DNA of 64,000 nucleotides. Source: Aurantimonas sp036549475. GTDB lineage: Bacteria > Pseudomonadota > Alphaproteobacteria > Rhizobiales > Rhizobiaceae. Location of the stretch: positions 93,795-157,794 of the forward strand of contig NZ_JAZHLI010000005.1 in NCBI RefSeq assembly GCF_036549475.1, written 5' to 3'. The notes under the pieces were generated by a model that worked only from the letters and a program-made list of their open reading frames with translations, was not told the origin of the DNA and ran no database searches. Positions 17,253 through 26,104 of the stretch are shown here, in pieces. The stretch's first letter is position 1; each line of letters starts with the position of its first letter. The position numbers were made by a program, and so were the translations under genes.

Positions 17253-18980
17253 CTACTGAGGTACCACGGCATCGCAGGGCGCTATCAGCTTCCACACTAC
17301 ACCCGACGCGGCGTAGTCCATCTCGACCTCCCCGTTGAGGCCGCGCGAGGTCATCTTCTGGATGACCAGCGTGCCGAAGCCGGAATGCTTGGGCTCGACC
17401 ACCGGCGGGCCGCCACTCTCGCGCCAGACGATGACGAACTCGCCGCCCAAGGACCATGAGATCTCGACCTTGCCGTCCGATGTCGACAGGGCACCGTATT
17501 TCACCGCGTTTGTCGCCAACTCGTGCAGGGCCAGGCCGATCGTCTGGGCAGCGGTGGGGTTCAGACGCACGACGGGCCCGTGCGTTTCGATCTGCTTGCC
17601 GCCCGCGCCGAAGGCGTGAAGCTGGGCGCGGACGAGATCCTCGACCAAAGCGCTTTCCCAGGCCCGGCTCGAAAGAAGGTCGGCCGAGCGGGCGAGGGAA
17701 CTGAGTGCTTCCGACAGCGTCGCCAGGAACTGGGCGGTATCGGCGCTCTCCTTTGCCGCCCGGCGGGCGATCGCGGCGATCAGAGCATATTGGTTCTTGG
17801 CGCGATGGGTCATCTCGCGCATCAGGAAGCGATTCTGGTCTTCGGCCTCGCGGCGCGCACGCGACGCCTGAGCGAGCACCCGGGAGACCTCGGCGACCTC
17901 CGCGATGTCGGTGCCGATCGTGGCCGCAGGCTGCCCCTCGCCAATGGCCGCGGCCTGCTTGGACAATTGCAGAATCGGTGCGGCAATCCGTCGGCCGAAA
18001 AAGACACCCAGGAGGATCGAGAACGTTAGGAGCACGACGCCGGCGCTGATGAGAAGCAGCCAGGACCGCATGACTGGCTGCACTAGCACCGAATTCGGCA
18101 CGGCAAGCGTCGTCGTCCAACCCGTCAAGCTGGACACGGTGGATGCTTCGATCAGGTCGTAACTCCTGCGAGCGCCGAGCGTCTCGATGATCGAGGGATT
18201 GTCGTAGGAGATGCCTTGCTGGGCCTTCATGCGGCCTTCGCTGGTCACGGCTGCAAAGACCCGCTTCCCGTCGGCATCCTTGATGATAGCGGACCATTCG
18301 CGCGGAAGGTTGCGGTCGGCGATCACATCACTCAGCGTTTCTGCCGCTTTGCTGATAATCAGGACATAAGACACGTCATTGCCGCGAAACACGGGCACGG
18401 CGACGTGGAACACGAAGCGCTCGGACATCTCGCCGAAGAATACGCCTGATACCGTCGGCTGGCGGGTCTTCAGGACCCGGTCGATCGTCTCGGTATAGCT
18501 CATTGCGCGGATCGGGGCCGGATAGGAGTCGATGGTCGACACGACGACCCTTCCTTTCGGGTCGACCAATGCGGCATCGGTGTTCGTGGTCTTGAGGGCC
18601 GCGACCGTTCTGGTATGGAACCCGGCCAGTTCTCCCCCCGACAGAGACGGAGATGAGGCCAGCACCCGGCCGGTGGTGATCATGCCGTAAATTTCGCGGT
18701 CGACCGCATTCGATATGATCTGGGCGGTATCGTTGACCTGTGCGGTCGCGATCTCACGTTGCTGGGCGGAGAATTGCAGGATCAGGAAGGCGCTGAACAG
18801 CAGTGCCGGGACCAGAACGATGATCGCGAACAGCACAAGATGGACCAGTAGCGGCGGACGCCGAAACAGGCGCGACATCCTGAAGGCCCCGAAGCGCCAG
18901 GGACGCGACAGGGTGGATGACAAACGGGATGCAAGCGGACGGGTGGCGTCCGGTTTGACGCTAATCGGATTAGATGTCAT
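17253..18980 (-). CDS. HWE-family sensor histidine kinase with periplasmic sensor domain
   Basis: A 575-residue membrane kinase. After a basic N-terminal tail, the first membrane helix LLVHLVLFAIIVLVPALLFS leads to a periplasmic domain of about 220 residues (dCACHE-like by size and pattern), a second helix (WLLLISAGVVLLTFSILLGV) and a HAMP segment. The kinase core is of the HWE type: phospho-acceptor EMTHRAKNQYALI, N-box HELATNAVKYG, and the WxE of VIVWRESGGPPVV. HWE kinases are typical of Rhizobiales. No response regulator is encoded nearby. The ATG at 18980 is preceded by GCGAGG; another ATG lies 10 codons upstream and one 34 codons downstream. Relation to the following mut genes is unproven. 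Confidence 0.9.
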   Translation of the reverse strand: MTSNPISVKPDATRPLASRLSSTLSRPWRFGAFRMSRLFRRPPLLVHLVLFAIIVLVPALLFSAFLILQFSAQQREIATAQVNDTAQIISNAVDREIYGMITTGRVLASSPSLSGGELAGFHTRTVAALKTTNTDAALVDPKGRVVVSTIDSYPAPIRAMSYTETIDRVLKTRQPTVSGVFFGEMSERFVFHVAVPVFRGNDVSYVLIISKAAETLSDVIADRNLPREWSAIIKDADGKRVFAAVTSEGRMKAQQGISYDNPSIIETLGARRSYDLIEASTVSSLTGWTTTLAVPNSVLVQPVMRSWLLLISAGVVLLTFSILLGVFFGRRIAAPILQLSKQAAAIGEGQPAATIGTDIAEVAEVSRVLAQASRARREAEDQNRFLMREMTHRAKNQYALIAAIARRAAKESADTAQFLATLSEALSSLARSADLLSSRAWESALVEDLVRAQLHAFGAGGKQIETHGPVVRLNPTAAQTIGLALHELATNAVKYGALSTSDGKVEISWSLGGEFVIVWRESGGPPVVEPKHSGFGTLVIQKMTSRGLNGEVEMDYAASGVVWKLIAPCDAVVPQ

Positions 18981-19160
18981 GCAAGGACCTCGCTCCCCCG
19001 ATGACGTCACGCACCTTGTCCGGCCACATTTCCGTTTTCCGCCAAAAGCATAGGCGAACGCAACGGCATTATCCAGCGTTGCGGAAGGTGGGCAAGCCGA
19101 ATGGCGGCCAACCTCTCGACAAGGCCGGCCGCACCGTCTCTGTCCGGATGGTCAGCGGGT

Positions 19161-19535
19161 CTAGACGTACTGCGATAGCCCGGGCACGGAGGAGAGCGCC
19201 TTGTCGACGGTCGCGGGTTCGGTCTGGGTCTTGGCGTAGGCAACGAGCTCGCGCGCCACGGTCTGGATTTCGCCCATACCGAGGCCGAGGCCCATCAGCT
19301 TGGAGCCCAAGCCCATGATGCCGCCGCCAAGCATGCCGCCCAGAAGTCCGCCGCTGCCACCTTCGCCAGCCGTGGCGATGGCGTCTTCCGCACCTGGCGT
19401 CTCGGCGATCATCTTGCCGACGGCCGGATCGTCCCCTTCAGCCTTGACGAAAGCCAGGATGTGCCCGACGGCCTTCTTGGCCGCGGCCTCGTCGATACCC
19501 GTTTCGGCGGCAATCTTCGCGAACAACTCGTTCAT
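19161..19535 (-). CDS. Small helical protein with glycine-rich centre, function unknown
   Basis: A 124-residue protein with three parts: a helical N-terminus (MNELFAKIAAETGIDEAAAK then KAVGHILAFVKAEGD), a Gly/Leu/Met-rich hinge (SGGLLGGMLGGGIMGLGSKL), and a helical C-terminus ending PGLSQYV. This looks like the DUF2267/DUF2780 style of small alphaproteobacterial proteins, but I do not recognise it firmly. No signal peptide. The start ATG is preceded by GCAAGAGGACC, which contains a weak ribosome binding site. It diverges from the HerA-like ATPase with about 190 bases between, and lies 180 bases upstream of the HWE kinase on the same strand. Confidence 0.65.
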   Translation of the reverse strand: MNELFAKIAAETGIDEAAAKKAVGHILAFVKAEGDDPAVGKMIAETPGAEDAIATAGEGGSGGLLGGMLGGGIMGLGSKLMGLGLGMGEIQTVARELVAYAKTQTEPATVDKALSSVPGLSQYV

Positions 19536-19729
19536 TGATGGTCCTCTTGCACCGGAAGCTGCGCTCCGGAATTGCCGCTGATGGCCGGTCCCTCGGAGCG
19601 GCACGAATCGGCGGGACTTTGGCAAAGCCCGATCGTGCGCGCAATCGCAATCTCCACCGGATCCGTCGGCGAACTTGTGCCGCTCGATGAGCGGCATATA
19701 AGCTCCGGCCGCCACAAGAGGGGATGCGC

Positions 19730-21400
19730 ATGCTCGAAGACGGTCGGATCTATCTCGGCGCCAGCCGCGACCCCCAGGACGCGATCAAGAAGGGCGAATA
19801 TCTCGACCTGACCCGAGCCAACCGTCACGGGCTCGTCACCGGCGCGACCGGCACCGGCAAGACCGTGACGCTGCAAATCTTGGCGGAAGGCTTCTCGGAC
19901 GCCGGCGTGCCGGTGTTCTGCTCCGACATCAAGGGCGACCTTTCCGGCCTGTCGCAGCGGGGCGAAGGCAAGGACTTTCTCGTCGCCCGCGCAAGGGACA
20001 TCGGCCTCGACCCCTATTATCGCGACGTCTATCCCGTCGTGTTCTGGGACGTTTTCGGCGAGAAAGGTCATCCCATCCGGGCGACCATATCGGAAATGGG
20101 CCCGCTGCTCCTGTCACGGCTGATGAACCTGTCGGATGCCCAGGAAGGCGTCCTCAACATCGTTTTCAAGATCGCCGACGAGGAAGGGTTGTTGCTCCTT
20201 GACCTCAAGGACCTGCAGGCGATGCTGGCTCATGTGGCGGAGAATGCCGACGAGGTCTCGAGGCTCTACGGCAATGTCGCCAAGGCCTCGGTCGGCGCCA
20301 TCCAGCGCTCCCTGCTGGTCCTGGAGCAGCAGGGCGGCGACAGTTTCTTCGGCGAGCCGGCGCTCGCCATTTCGGACCTGATGCGCACCGACCGCGACGG
20401 ACGCGGCATCGTCAACATGCTGGCTGCCGACCAGCTGATGATGAACCCGCGGCTCTACGCCACCTTCCTGCTCTGGCTCCTGTCCGAGTTGTTCGAGGAA
20501 TTGCCGGAGGTCGGTGATCCGGAGAAGCCGAAGCTCGTCTTCTTCTTCGACGAGGCACATCTTCTTTTCGACGACGCACCGAAGATCCTCGTCGACCGGG
20601 TCGAGCAGGTGGTGAAGCTGATCCGCTCCAAAGGCGTCGGGGTCTATTTCGTCACGCAAAATCCGCTCGACATGCCCGACGGCGTGCTCGCCCAGCTCGG
20701 CAACCGCGTGCAGCACGCGCTGCGCGCCTACACGCCACGCGAGCAGAAGGCCGTGCACACTGCAGCGGAAACCTTCCGTCCGAACCCGGAATTCGACTGT
20801 TTCGAGGCGATCACCAAGCTTGGGGTGGGCGAGGCGCTGGTATCCACGCTGGACAGGAAGGGTGTGCCATCGATCGTGGAGCGCACGCTGATCCGCCCAC
20901 CTGCCGGCCGGCTCGGCCCGGTCACTGATGCGGAGCGTCGCGAGACGATGGCCAGGAGCCCCCTCGCCGGCCAGTACGACCACACGGTGGATCGGGAATC
21001 GGCCTACGAGATGCTCTTCGGTCGGGCCGAGGATCAGCTTGCGCAGGAAGGCGAGCAGCGGCGGATGGAGGCACAGCGCGGCGAAGAGGCGGCGCGCCGC
21101 GCCGAGGCTGCCCGTGCAAGGGAAGAAGCTGAGGATCGGGACGCGCCGCCGCACCGGACCCGTACCGGCTTCCAGCTTCCGGATTTCGGTCTCGGCGGGG
21201 GTGGTCGCGACGATACGCAGGAAGTGGAAGACGCCGAACCGGCCCCCCGGCGGCGCACGGCCTCCCGTCGCGGATCATCCGGCTATCAGCGCCAGACCGT
21301 CACCGAGACGATCATGAAGCAGGTGGGCCGGACGGTCGCATCGACGGTGACGCGGGCGATCCTTCGCGGTGTCCTCGGCAGCCTGAAACGCGGCAAATAA
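19730..21400 (+). CDS. HerA-like ATPase (DUF853 family)
   Basis: A 556-residue protein of the FtsK/HerA P-loop superfamily. After a short beta domain (IYLGASRDPQDAIKKGEYLD) comes Walker A GATGTGKTV, the FCSDIKGDLSGLSQ segment, Walker B FFFDEAHLLF, and RSKGVGVYFVTQNPLDMPD, all hallmarks of DUF853. Such proteins are presumed DNA or protein translocases and their role is not established. The C-terminus from about residue 415 is a charged coiled coil (QEGEQRRMEAQRGEEAARRA) and a disordered linker, ending in a basic, partly hydrophobic helix (MKQVGRTVASTVTRAILRG) that could bind membrane. Two in-frame ATGs compete; AGAGGG at 19718-19723 fits the second (used here) but abuts the first at 19724. Confidence 0.9.
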   Translation: MLEDGRIYLGASRDPQDAIKKGEYLDLTRANRHGLVTGATGTGKTVTLQILAEGFSDAGVPVFCSDIKGDLSGLSQRGEGKDFLVARARDIGLDPYYRDVYPVVFWDVFGEKGHPIRATISEMGPLLLSRLMNLSDAQEGVLNIVFKIADEEGLLLLDLKDLQAMLAHVAENADEVSRLYGNVAKASVGAIQRSLLVLEQQGGDSFFGEPALAISDLMRTDRDGRGIVNMLAADQLMMNPRLYATFLLWLLSELFEELPEVGDPEKPKLVFFFDEAHLLFDDAPKILVDRVEQVVKLIRSKGVGVYFVTQNPLDMPDGVLAQLGNRVQHALRAYTPREQKAVHTAAETFRPNPEFDCFEAITKLGVGEALVSTLDRKGVPSIVERTLIRPPAGRLGPVTDAERRETMARSPLAGQYDHTVDRESAYEMLFGRAEDQLAQEGEQRRMEAQRGEEAARRAEAARAREEAEDRDAPPHRTRTGFQLPDFGLGGGGRDDTQEVEDAEPAPRRRTASRRGSSGYQRQTVTETIMKQVGRTVASTVTRAILRGVLGSLKRGK

Positions 21401-21514
21401 GGGTATTGCGGCGCCAGAGCGGTGGCGGAAGCCGGCCTCCCAACTCGCCGGCGCGCTTTCAAACAGGTGGGGCAACACCCATCTGTAGGAAGATGTGCAA
21501 CGGAAGGACATGGC

Positions 21515-21754
21515 ATGAACCGGAAGTCGACACTCGCGTCCTACATTCTGTGGCTTCTCTGCTTTGCCGGGATTTGCGGGCTGCACCGGTTCTATCTCGG
21601 CCGACCCTGGACGGGGCTGTTGTGGCTCGTGACCCTCGGGCTTCTCGGCATCGGGCAAATCATCGACCTGTTTCTGATCCCCGGCATGGTTCGTGAGGAG
21701 AACCTCGAAAGCCGGATCGACATGATGGAGCGCGAGCGCCGCAACCTGTCCTGA
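21515..21754 (+). CDS. TM2 domain-containing membrane protein
   Basis: A 79-residue protein with two membrane helices in the TM2 arrangement: STLASYILWLLCFAGICG, then the conserved GLHRFYLGRPWTG turn, then LLWLVTLGLLGIGQIIDLFL. A charged tail follows (REENLESRIDMMERERRNLS) that should form a cytoplasmic coil. TM2 proteins are widespread and lack an agreed function. The ATG is preceded by GGAAGGA at seven bases, a strong ribosome binding site. It follows the HerA-like gene by 115 bases and may be expressed with it or separately. Confidence 0.9.
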   Translation: MNRKSTLASYILWLLCFAGICGLHRFYLGRPWTGLLWLVTLGLLGIGQIIDLFLIPGMVREENLESRIDMMERERRNLS

Positions 21755-21786
21755 GTGGGCGGCCGGGCGATAGCACCCATAAAATA

Positions 21787-21858
21787 TTACATTGCATGGT
21801 CAGCAACTCGACGGCCACCAGCGGGCGGCTTCAGTTCGGTTATGATGATGTGCCGCAT
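21787..21858 (-). CDS. Possible 23-residue small protein with strong ribosome binding site
   Basis: On the minus strand GAAAGGAGATCAG, a near-perfect Shine-Dalgarno, stands immediately before an ATG that opens a 23-codon frame beginning MRHIIITELKPPAGG and ending DHAM, then TAA. The peptide has a short hydrophobic beta-like start and a basic end; no membrane helix. I do not recognise it. The codon use is plausible but the frame is too short to judge. The region is otherwise empty, between the TM2 gene and the L,D-transpeptidase hairpin. It could be a leader peptide, but no gene follows on the same strand. Confidence 0.4.
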   Translation of the reverse strand: MRHIIITELKPPAGGRRVADHAM

Positions 21859-21998
21859 CTGATCTCCTTTCACACGTACGATGCGGCCCGACCCTCCACC
21901 CTCTCCAGATGAACTATCGTTTACCGGTCGGTGGAGAAAAATTCTGGTAGCCCTGACCGAGGGCTTGGTCGCGGTGCCACGTCGGCGGAAGCTAGACA

Positions 21999-22037
21999 CG
22001 GGAAAGGGCGAGCGGGTTGGCCGCTCGCCCTTTCCCG
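21999..22037 (-). terminator. 17-bp perfect hairpin downstream of the L,D-transpeptidase gene
   Basis: CGGGAAAGGGCGAGCGG (21999-22015) and its exact complement (22021-22037) flank a 5-base loop. It begins 20 bases past the transpeptidase stop codon in its direction of travel. No clear U-run follows, but the length and perfection of the stem and its position make a transcription terminator or a 3'-end stabiliser likely. Confidence 0.6.
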
Positions 22038-22057
22038 GTATCCTCCAAGGCCGTCGA

Positions 22058-22762
22058 TCAGGCGATGAGGCCGCCCTGGCGGACGACGACCGGCGAACCT
22101 GACGGCACCCGTTCGTAAAGATCGATGATGTCCTGGTTCATGAAGCGGATGCAGCCGGACGAGCCGGACGTGCCGATCGTCCAGTATTCCGGAGAACCGT
22201 GGAGGCGGTAGAGTGTGTCCTTGCCGTTCTGGAACAGATAGAGCGCGCGGGCGCCCAGCGGATTGTCGATGCCGGGCTCCATGCCATCGGCATACTCCGC
22301 CAACTCCGGCTTGCGAGCGATCATCTCCTTAGGCGGCGTCCAAGTCGGCCACTTCTTCTTCCACTGAATTTTCGCGCGGCCCGACCAGCCAAACCCTTCG
22401 CGACCGACCCCCACGCCGTAGCGCATGGCACGGCCGCCGGGCTCAACCACATAGGCGAACTTGTTTGCGGTATCGACGACGACCGTACCGGGCTTCTCGC
22501 CGGTCGGATCTGCGACTTCTTGCCGGTAGTAGACCGGATCAACGCGGCTTAGGTCGATCGCCGGGATGCGGTAGCCGTTGTCCACGACCGCATCATACAT
22601 CGCACGATAACGGGCCGGGGCTCGGCCTTGCGGGGCCGGATAGGGAGCCACAGATGCGATCCGGGCGCGCGGTCCGGAGGTGCAGCCGGCGGCGAGAGCC
22701 GTTGTGCCGATGCCGAAACCGATGAGCAGCCTGCGCCGCGTGAAATGTGTGGAATTGTCCAT
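22058..22762 (-). CDS. L,D-transpeptidase (YkuD fold), lipoprotein or Tat-exported
   Basis: A 234-residue exported cell-wall enzyme that makes 3-3 cross-links in peptidoglycan or attaches proteins to it. The N-terminus has THFTRRRLLIGFGIGTTALA followed by AGC: a hydrophobic signal with an RR pair of Tat type and an LAAGC lipobox, so it may be a lipoprotein with Cys27. The YkuD domain (about 90-232) has TVVVDTANKFAYVVEPGG and the active-site block LHGSPEYWTIGTSGSSGCIR with catalytic Cys204 and its His. It is a typical rhizobial family member; many paralogs are usual in one genome. It is transcribed alone and ends at a strong hairpin. Confidence 0.94.
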   Translation of the reverse strand: MDNSTHFTRRRLLIGFGIGTTALAAGCTSGPRARIASVAPYPAPQGRAPARYRAMYDAVVDNGYRIPAIDLSRVDPVYYRQEVADPTGEKPGTVVVDTANKFAYVVEPGGRAMRYGVGVGREGFGWSGRAKIQWKKKWPTWTPPKEMIARKPELAEYADGMEPGIDNPLGARALYLFQNGKDTLYRLHGSPEYWTIGTSGSSGCIRFMNQDIIDLYERVPSGSPVVVRQGGLIA

Positions 22763-22896
22763 TGTCGTCCAGCCTTAGTTTTTTATTGGCGCTCGGGTTG
22801 CCCAAAGCGCATTCGGTGATTTGTGGACAAAACTTTTTCGACGCGCAGAGGTTCCGGGAACATCACAGGTGTTTGAAGTAGAAGCGGAAGCGACGC

Positions 22897-23559
22897 TCAT
22901 ACCAGCTTCGGCAGACCCTTCAGATCCGGCAGGACGCCACTAGGCGGTAGATCAAGATATTCGTTAGGCTCGCCGCCGCGGTTGATCCATACCGTGTGGA
23001 AGCCGAAGGCCGCAGCGCCGGCGATATCCCAGCGATTGGAGGACTGGAAGGACACCGCGTCCGGATAAAGCCGGAAATGGGTGGTCACCAAATCGTACAT
23101 GGCTGGTGACGTCTTGAATGTCCCGCAGTCCTCGGCGGAAAACACGACATCGAACACGTCGTCGAGACCGGCAGAGCGAACGGCTCGGGCCAGCATGTCG
23201 CGTGACCCGTTGGACAGGATCGCAAGGCGCGCACCGCGATCGCGCAAAGCGCGGAGTGTCGACGGTACCTCCTCGAAGGTGTCGAGATCCCGATAAGCTT
23301 CCAGAAGCCGGGAACGCAGAGCGGCATCTGCGCTCGGCACCTTCTGGAACGCGTAGTCGAGTGCATCCTCGGTCAGATCCCAGAAATTCCTGTGTGCGCC
23401 GCCCATCAGGCTGCGAACCCACGAATATTCCAGCTGCTTGCGACGCCAGATGTCCGCCAGCAGGCGTCCGTCCTCGCCGATCTCGCCGGCGAGGCGCGTC
23501 ACGGCGGCGCCTGTATCAAACAGCGTGCCATAGGCATCGAACACGTAGACTGAATACAA
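22897..23559 (-). CDS. Haloacid dehalogenase, type II
   Basis: A 220-residue HAD-superfamily enzyme. The (S)-2-haloacid dehalogenase pattern is complete: VFDAYGTLFDTGA with the nucleophilic Asp, a four-helix cap containing WRRKQLEYSWVRSLMG, SNGSRDML for motif II, AEDCGTFKTSPAMYD supplying the Lys, and SSNRWDIAGAAAFGF for the last acidic motif. It would hydrolyse 2-haloalkanoates such as chloroacetate to 2-hydroxyacids; natural substrates in soil bacteria are often uncertain. The start is TTG, preceded by GAGGGAG at about eight bases; no ATG fits. It diverges from the aminotransferase gene with about 200 bases between. Confidence 0.9.
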   Translation of the reverse strand: MYSVYVFDAYGTLFDTGAAVTRLAGEIGEDGRLLADIWRRKQLEYSWVRSLMGGAHRNFWDLTEDALDYAFQKVPSADAALRSRLLEAYRDLDTFEEVPSTLRALRDRGARLAILSNGSRDMLARAVRSAGLDDVFDVVFSAEDCGTFKTSPAMYDLVTTHFRLYPDAVSFQSSNRWDIAGAAAFGFHTVWINRGGEPNEYLDLPPSGVLPDLKGLPKLV

Positions 23560-23756
23560 GGACGTCTCCCTCGGGTTGCAGGGCCCCGTCCGGTCATATG
23601 GGCGAGCGCGTGGGATGGGAAGGTTGCGAGAGCCTCGTGATTGCTTTCGCAGCACTCTGCCGGAGCGGGTGACGCGGCGTTGCGCCTGCGCTATGGACGG
23701 TGGCCGGGAGACTTGGTGCTTCCGACGCTTGACACAGAGCCAATCCGGAGCCGGCC

Positions 23757-24620
23757 ATGCCGCAGGAATTTTCTCGTACGCGCACCTTCTTCGACGGCCA
23801 GTGGCACGACGGAAATCCGGGTCTGATCGGCCCGCGCAGCCATGCGATGTGGCTCGGCAGTTCGGTGTTCGACGGGGCGCGCTGGTTTGAGGGCCTCGCA
23901 CCGGATCTCGATCGGCATTGTGCACGCGTCAACCGGTCGGCTGAAGCGCTTGGCTTGAACGCCACGATGGCAGCGGATGAGATTGTGCGGCTGACGCATG
24001 AGGGCCTGCAGGATTTCGACGGCAAGACGGCGGTCTATATCCGACCAATGTACTGGGCTGAGGACGGCGGCTACATGGGCGTCCCGGCCGACGCGGCGAC
24101 GACGCGCTTCTGCCTGTGCCTGTACGAGTCTGCGATGATTGCCTCGTCCGGCTTCACCCTCGGTGTGTCCCCCTTCCGCCGGCCGACACCGGAGACCATG
24201 CCGACGCTGGCCAAGGCGGGTTGCCTCTATCCCAATAACGGACGCGCGATCATGGAAGCCAAGTCGCGCGGCTTCGACAATGCGCTCGTTCTCGACATGC
24301 TCGGCAACGTAGCGGAGACAGGCACATCCAATCTCTTTATGGTCAAGGACGGCGTCGTCTTCACGCCGATCCCGAACGGCTGCTTCCTGAACGGGATTAC
24401 CCGCCAGCGCATCATCGCGCTCCTGCGCGAAGCTGGGCGAGAGGTGATCGAATCGACACTCACCGTCGCTGAATTCCGCGACGCGGACGAAATTTTCTCG
24501 ACCGGTAACCATTCCAAGGTGGTTCCGGTCGTCGGCATCGAGGATCGGCAATTGCAGGCCGGCGCCGTCTATGCCGAGGCCCGAGAGCTCTACTGGTCAT
24601 TCGCCCGCGCTGCGGCATAA
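23757..24620 (+). CDS. Class IV (branched-chain-type) aminotransferase
   Basis: A 287-residue fold-type IV PLP enzyme related to IlvE. The family features are FDGQWHDGNPGLIGPRSHAM, GSSVFDGARWFEG, LAKAGCLYPNNGRAIMEAKS (the PLP lysine lies in this region), DNALVLDMLGNVAETGTSNL and SKVVPVVGIEDR. It would transfer amino groups between a branched-chain amino acid and 2-oxoglutarate, although the AEDGGYMGVPADAATT loop and shorter length point to the alphaproteobacterial side branch rather than the main biosynthetic IlvE. The ATG lacks a strong ribosome binding site (GCCGGCC only). A 137-base gap separates it from sodB. Confidence 0.9.
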   Translation: MPQEFSRTRTFFDGQWHDGNPGLIGPRSHAMWLGSSVFDGARWFEGLAPDLDRHCARVNRSAEALGLNATMAADEIVRLTHEGLQDFDGKTAVYIRPMYWAEDGGYMGVPADAATTRFCLCLYESAMIASSGFTLGVSPFRRPTPETMPTLAKAGCLYPNNGRAIMEAKSRGFDNALVLDMLGNVAETGTSNLFMVKDGVVFTPIPNGCFLNGITRQRIIALLREAGREVIESTLTVAEFRDADEIFSTGNHSKVVPVVGIEDRQLQAGAVYAEARELYWSFARAAA

Positions 24621-24757
24621 GGAGCGCGGACCATAAAGCGGTGGCAAATGCGACCGTTGGCACTAGCTTCGTTCTCGCCGATTTTTGCGCGCCACGGAAA
24701 CACTCGCCGAGTTGAGCCGTTGCGCGCCCTGAAACAACCAACCGAAGGAGACGGACC

Positions 24758-25360
24758 ATGGCATTCACGCTTCCGGAGCTTCCCTACGCCTATGACGCGC
24801 TGGGACCCTACATGTCTGCCGAAACGCTCGAGTTTCACCACGACAAGCATCACCAGGCTTACGTGACGAAGGGCAACGAGCTGGCGGAGAAGGCCGGCAT
24901 GGCCGATCTGTCGCTCGAGGAGATCGTCAAGAAGTCCTACGGAACGGACCAGCCGCTCTTCAACAATGCTGGCCAGCACTACAACCACATTCATTTCTGG
25001 AAGTGGATGAAGCCGAACGGTGGCGGCAAGAGCCTGCCCGGCAAGTTGCAGACCGCGTTCGAAAGCGATCTCGGCGGCTATGATAAATTCAAGGCCGATT
25101 TCGAAGCCGCCGGCGCTGGCCAGTTCGGCTCCGGCTGGGCCTGGGTGGCCGTCAAGAACGGCAAGCTCGAGATCATGAAGACACCGAACGGCGAGAACCC
25201 GCTGGTACACGGCGCCGTGCCGATCCTTGGCGTCGATGTGTGGGAGCATTCCTACTACATCGATTACCGCAACGCGCGTCCGAAGTACCTGTCGGCATTC
25301 GTCGACAATCTCATCAACTGGGATCACGTGCTCGAAAGCTACGAGACGGCCACGGCCTGA
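24758..25360 (+). CDS. sodB: Superoxide dismutase (Fe/Mn)
   Basis: A 200-residue cytoplasmic superoxide dismutase. Metal ligands by alignment to the family are His27 (FHHDKHHQAYV), His77 (QHYNHIHFW), Asp160 and His164 (GVDVWEHSYYIDY). LFNNAGQHYNH and GSGWAWVAVK mark the active-site shell. The metal cannot be chosen with certainty from sequence; rhizobial relatives are often cambialistic. The ATG follows GAAGGAG at eight bases. It is followed by a good intrinsic terminator at 25401, so it is probably monocistronic with its promoter in the gap after the aminotransferase gene. Confidence 0.97.
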   Translation: MAFTLPELPYAYDALGPYMSAETLEFHHDKHHQAYVTKGNELAEKAGMADLSLEEIVKKSYGTDQPLFNNAGQHYNHIHFWKWMKPNGGGKSLPGKLQTAFESDLGGYDKFKADFEAAGAGQFGSGWAWVAVKNGKLEIMKTPNGENPLVHGAVPILGVDVWEHSYYIDYRNARPKYLSAFVDNLINWDHVLESYETATA

Positions 25361-25400
25361 TCCACGGGATCATAGCCGCCGTACCTGGCTGGTGCAGACC

Positions 25401-25433
25401 AAAGGCCTCGCGGCTCACGCCGCGGGGCCTTTT
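25401..25433 (+). terminator. Intrinsic terminator after sodB
   Basis: AAAGGCCTCGCGGC, loop TCAC, GCCGCGGGGCCTTTT: a 14-bp stem with one T-G wobble followed by a short T-run. It begins 41 bases after the sodB stop. Confidence 0.8.
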
Positions 25434-25550
25434 CCTGACCGGCCCACATTTTCGTGACGGCGGCTGGAGGGATTGACGATTGCGCGTCCGGTAAAACTGG
25501 TTTCAACTTCCTATCAACAGGCCGTCTTGGCCGATTTTTGGGAGGGTTCC

Positions 25551-26012
25551 ATGCCACAGAACAAGCTTGTCGCCACAACTGCGGCCACGGCCATATCCGT
25601 CGCTGCGCTCTTGCCCGCCCATGCGCAAAATGTCGAGCCGATCGAGACGCGGCAGGACCTGATGGAAGAGAACGGCGATTCCGCCAAGGCCGGCGGCGCG
25701 ATATTGAAGGGCGAGGCACCGTTCGAGACTGCCAAGGCCACCGCCATCTTCTCCGAGATGCACGATGTGGCCATGAAGTTCGGTGACTATTTTCCCGAGG
25801 ACAGCAAGACGGGCAACGACACCGAAGCCGCGCCTGCGATCTGGGAGAAGCCGGACGAATTCCAGGCGGCGCTCGTCAAGTTCCAGGAAGATACGAAGGC
25901 GGCGATGGATGCTGCGCCTCAGGACATCGAGGCGTTCAAGCAGACCTTCGGCATGGTGACGCAGAACTGCAAGGGCTGCCACGAGGATTTCCGCATCGAT
26001 AAGGACAAGTAG
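25551..26012 (+). CDS. Cytochrome c-prime family protein (periplasmic)
   Basis: A 153-residue exported cytochrome. The signal peptide is NKLVATTAATAISVAALLPA with cleavage expected after AHA. The mature part is a four-helix bundle typical of class II cytochromes (TRQDLMEENGDSAKAGGAIL at the start) and has its single haem site at the very C-terminus, CKGCH at about 142-146, as cytochrome c-prime does. Such proteins bind NO or CO or shuttle electrons. The ATG at the signal peptide follows GGGAGGG at six bases and is preferred to an upstream in-frame ATG. The diheme cytochrome gene follows after 92 bases and may be in the same operon. Confidence 0.88.
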   Translation: MPQNKLVATTAATAISVAALLPAHAQNVEPIETRQDLMEENGDSAKAGGAILKGEAPFETAKATAIFSEMHDVAMKFGDYFPEDSKTGNDTEAAPAIWEKPDEFQAALVKFQEDTKAAMDAAPQDIEAFKQTFGMVTQNCKGCHEDFRIDKDK

Positions 26013-26104
26013 GGGAGGGGCATGCCCCCCGGGGGCGGCGGCCATCTGCACCTGAGCAGGACCGGCTGCCTTTCCTGTAAGCGGAATGAACCGGGATCGG
26101 TGCG

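Noticed and set aside
17035..18297. In-frame extension of mutA far into the HWE kinase gene
   Set aside because: The translated sequence is Arg-rich nonsense and overlaps a clear kinase in another frame; the ATG at 17034 has a strong ribosome binding site.
23691..24551. Minus-strand open frame opposite the aminotransferase
   Set aside because: Shadow of the aminotransferase gene, which has clear PLP-enzyme motifs.
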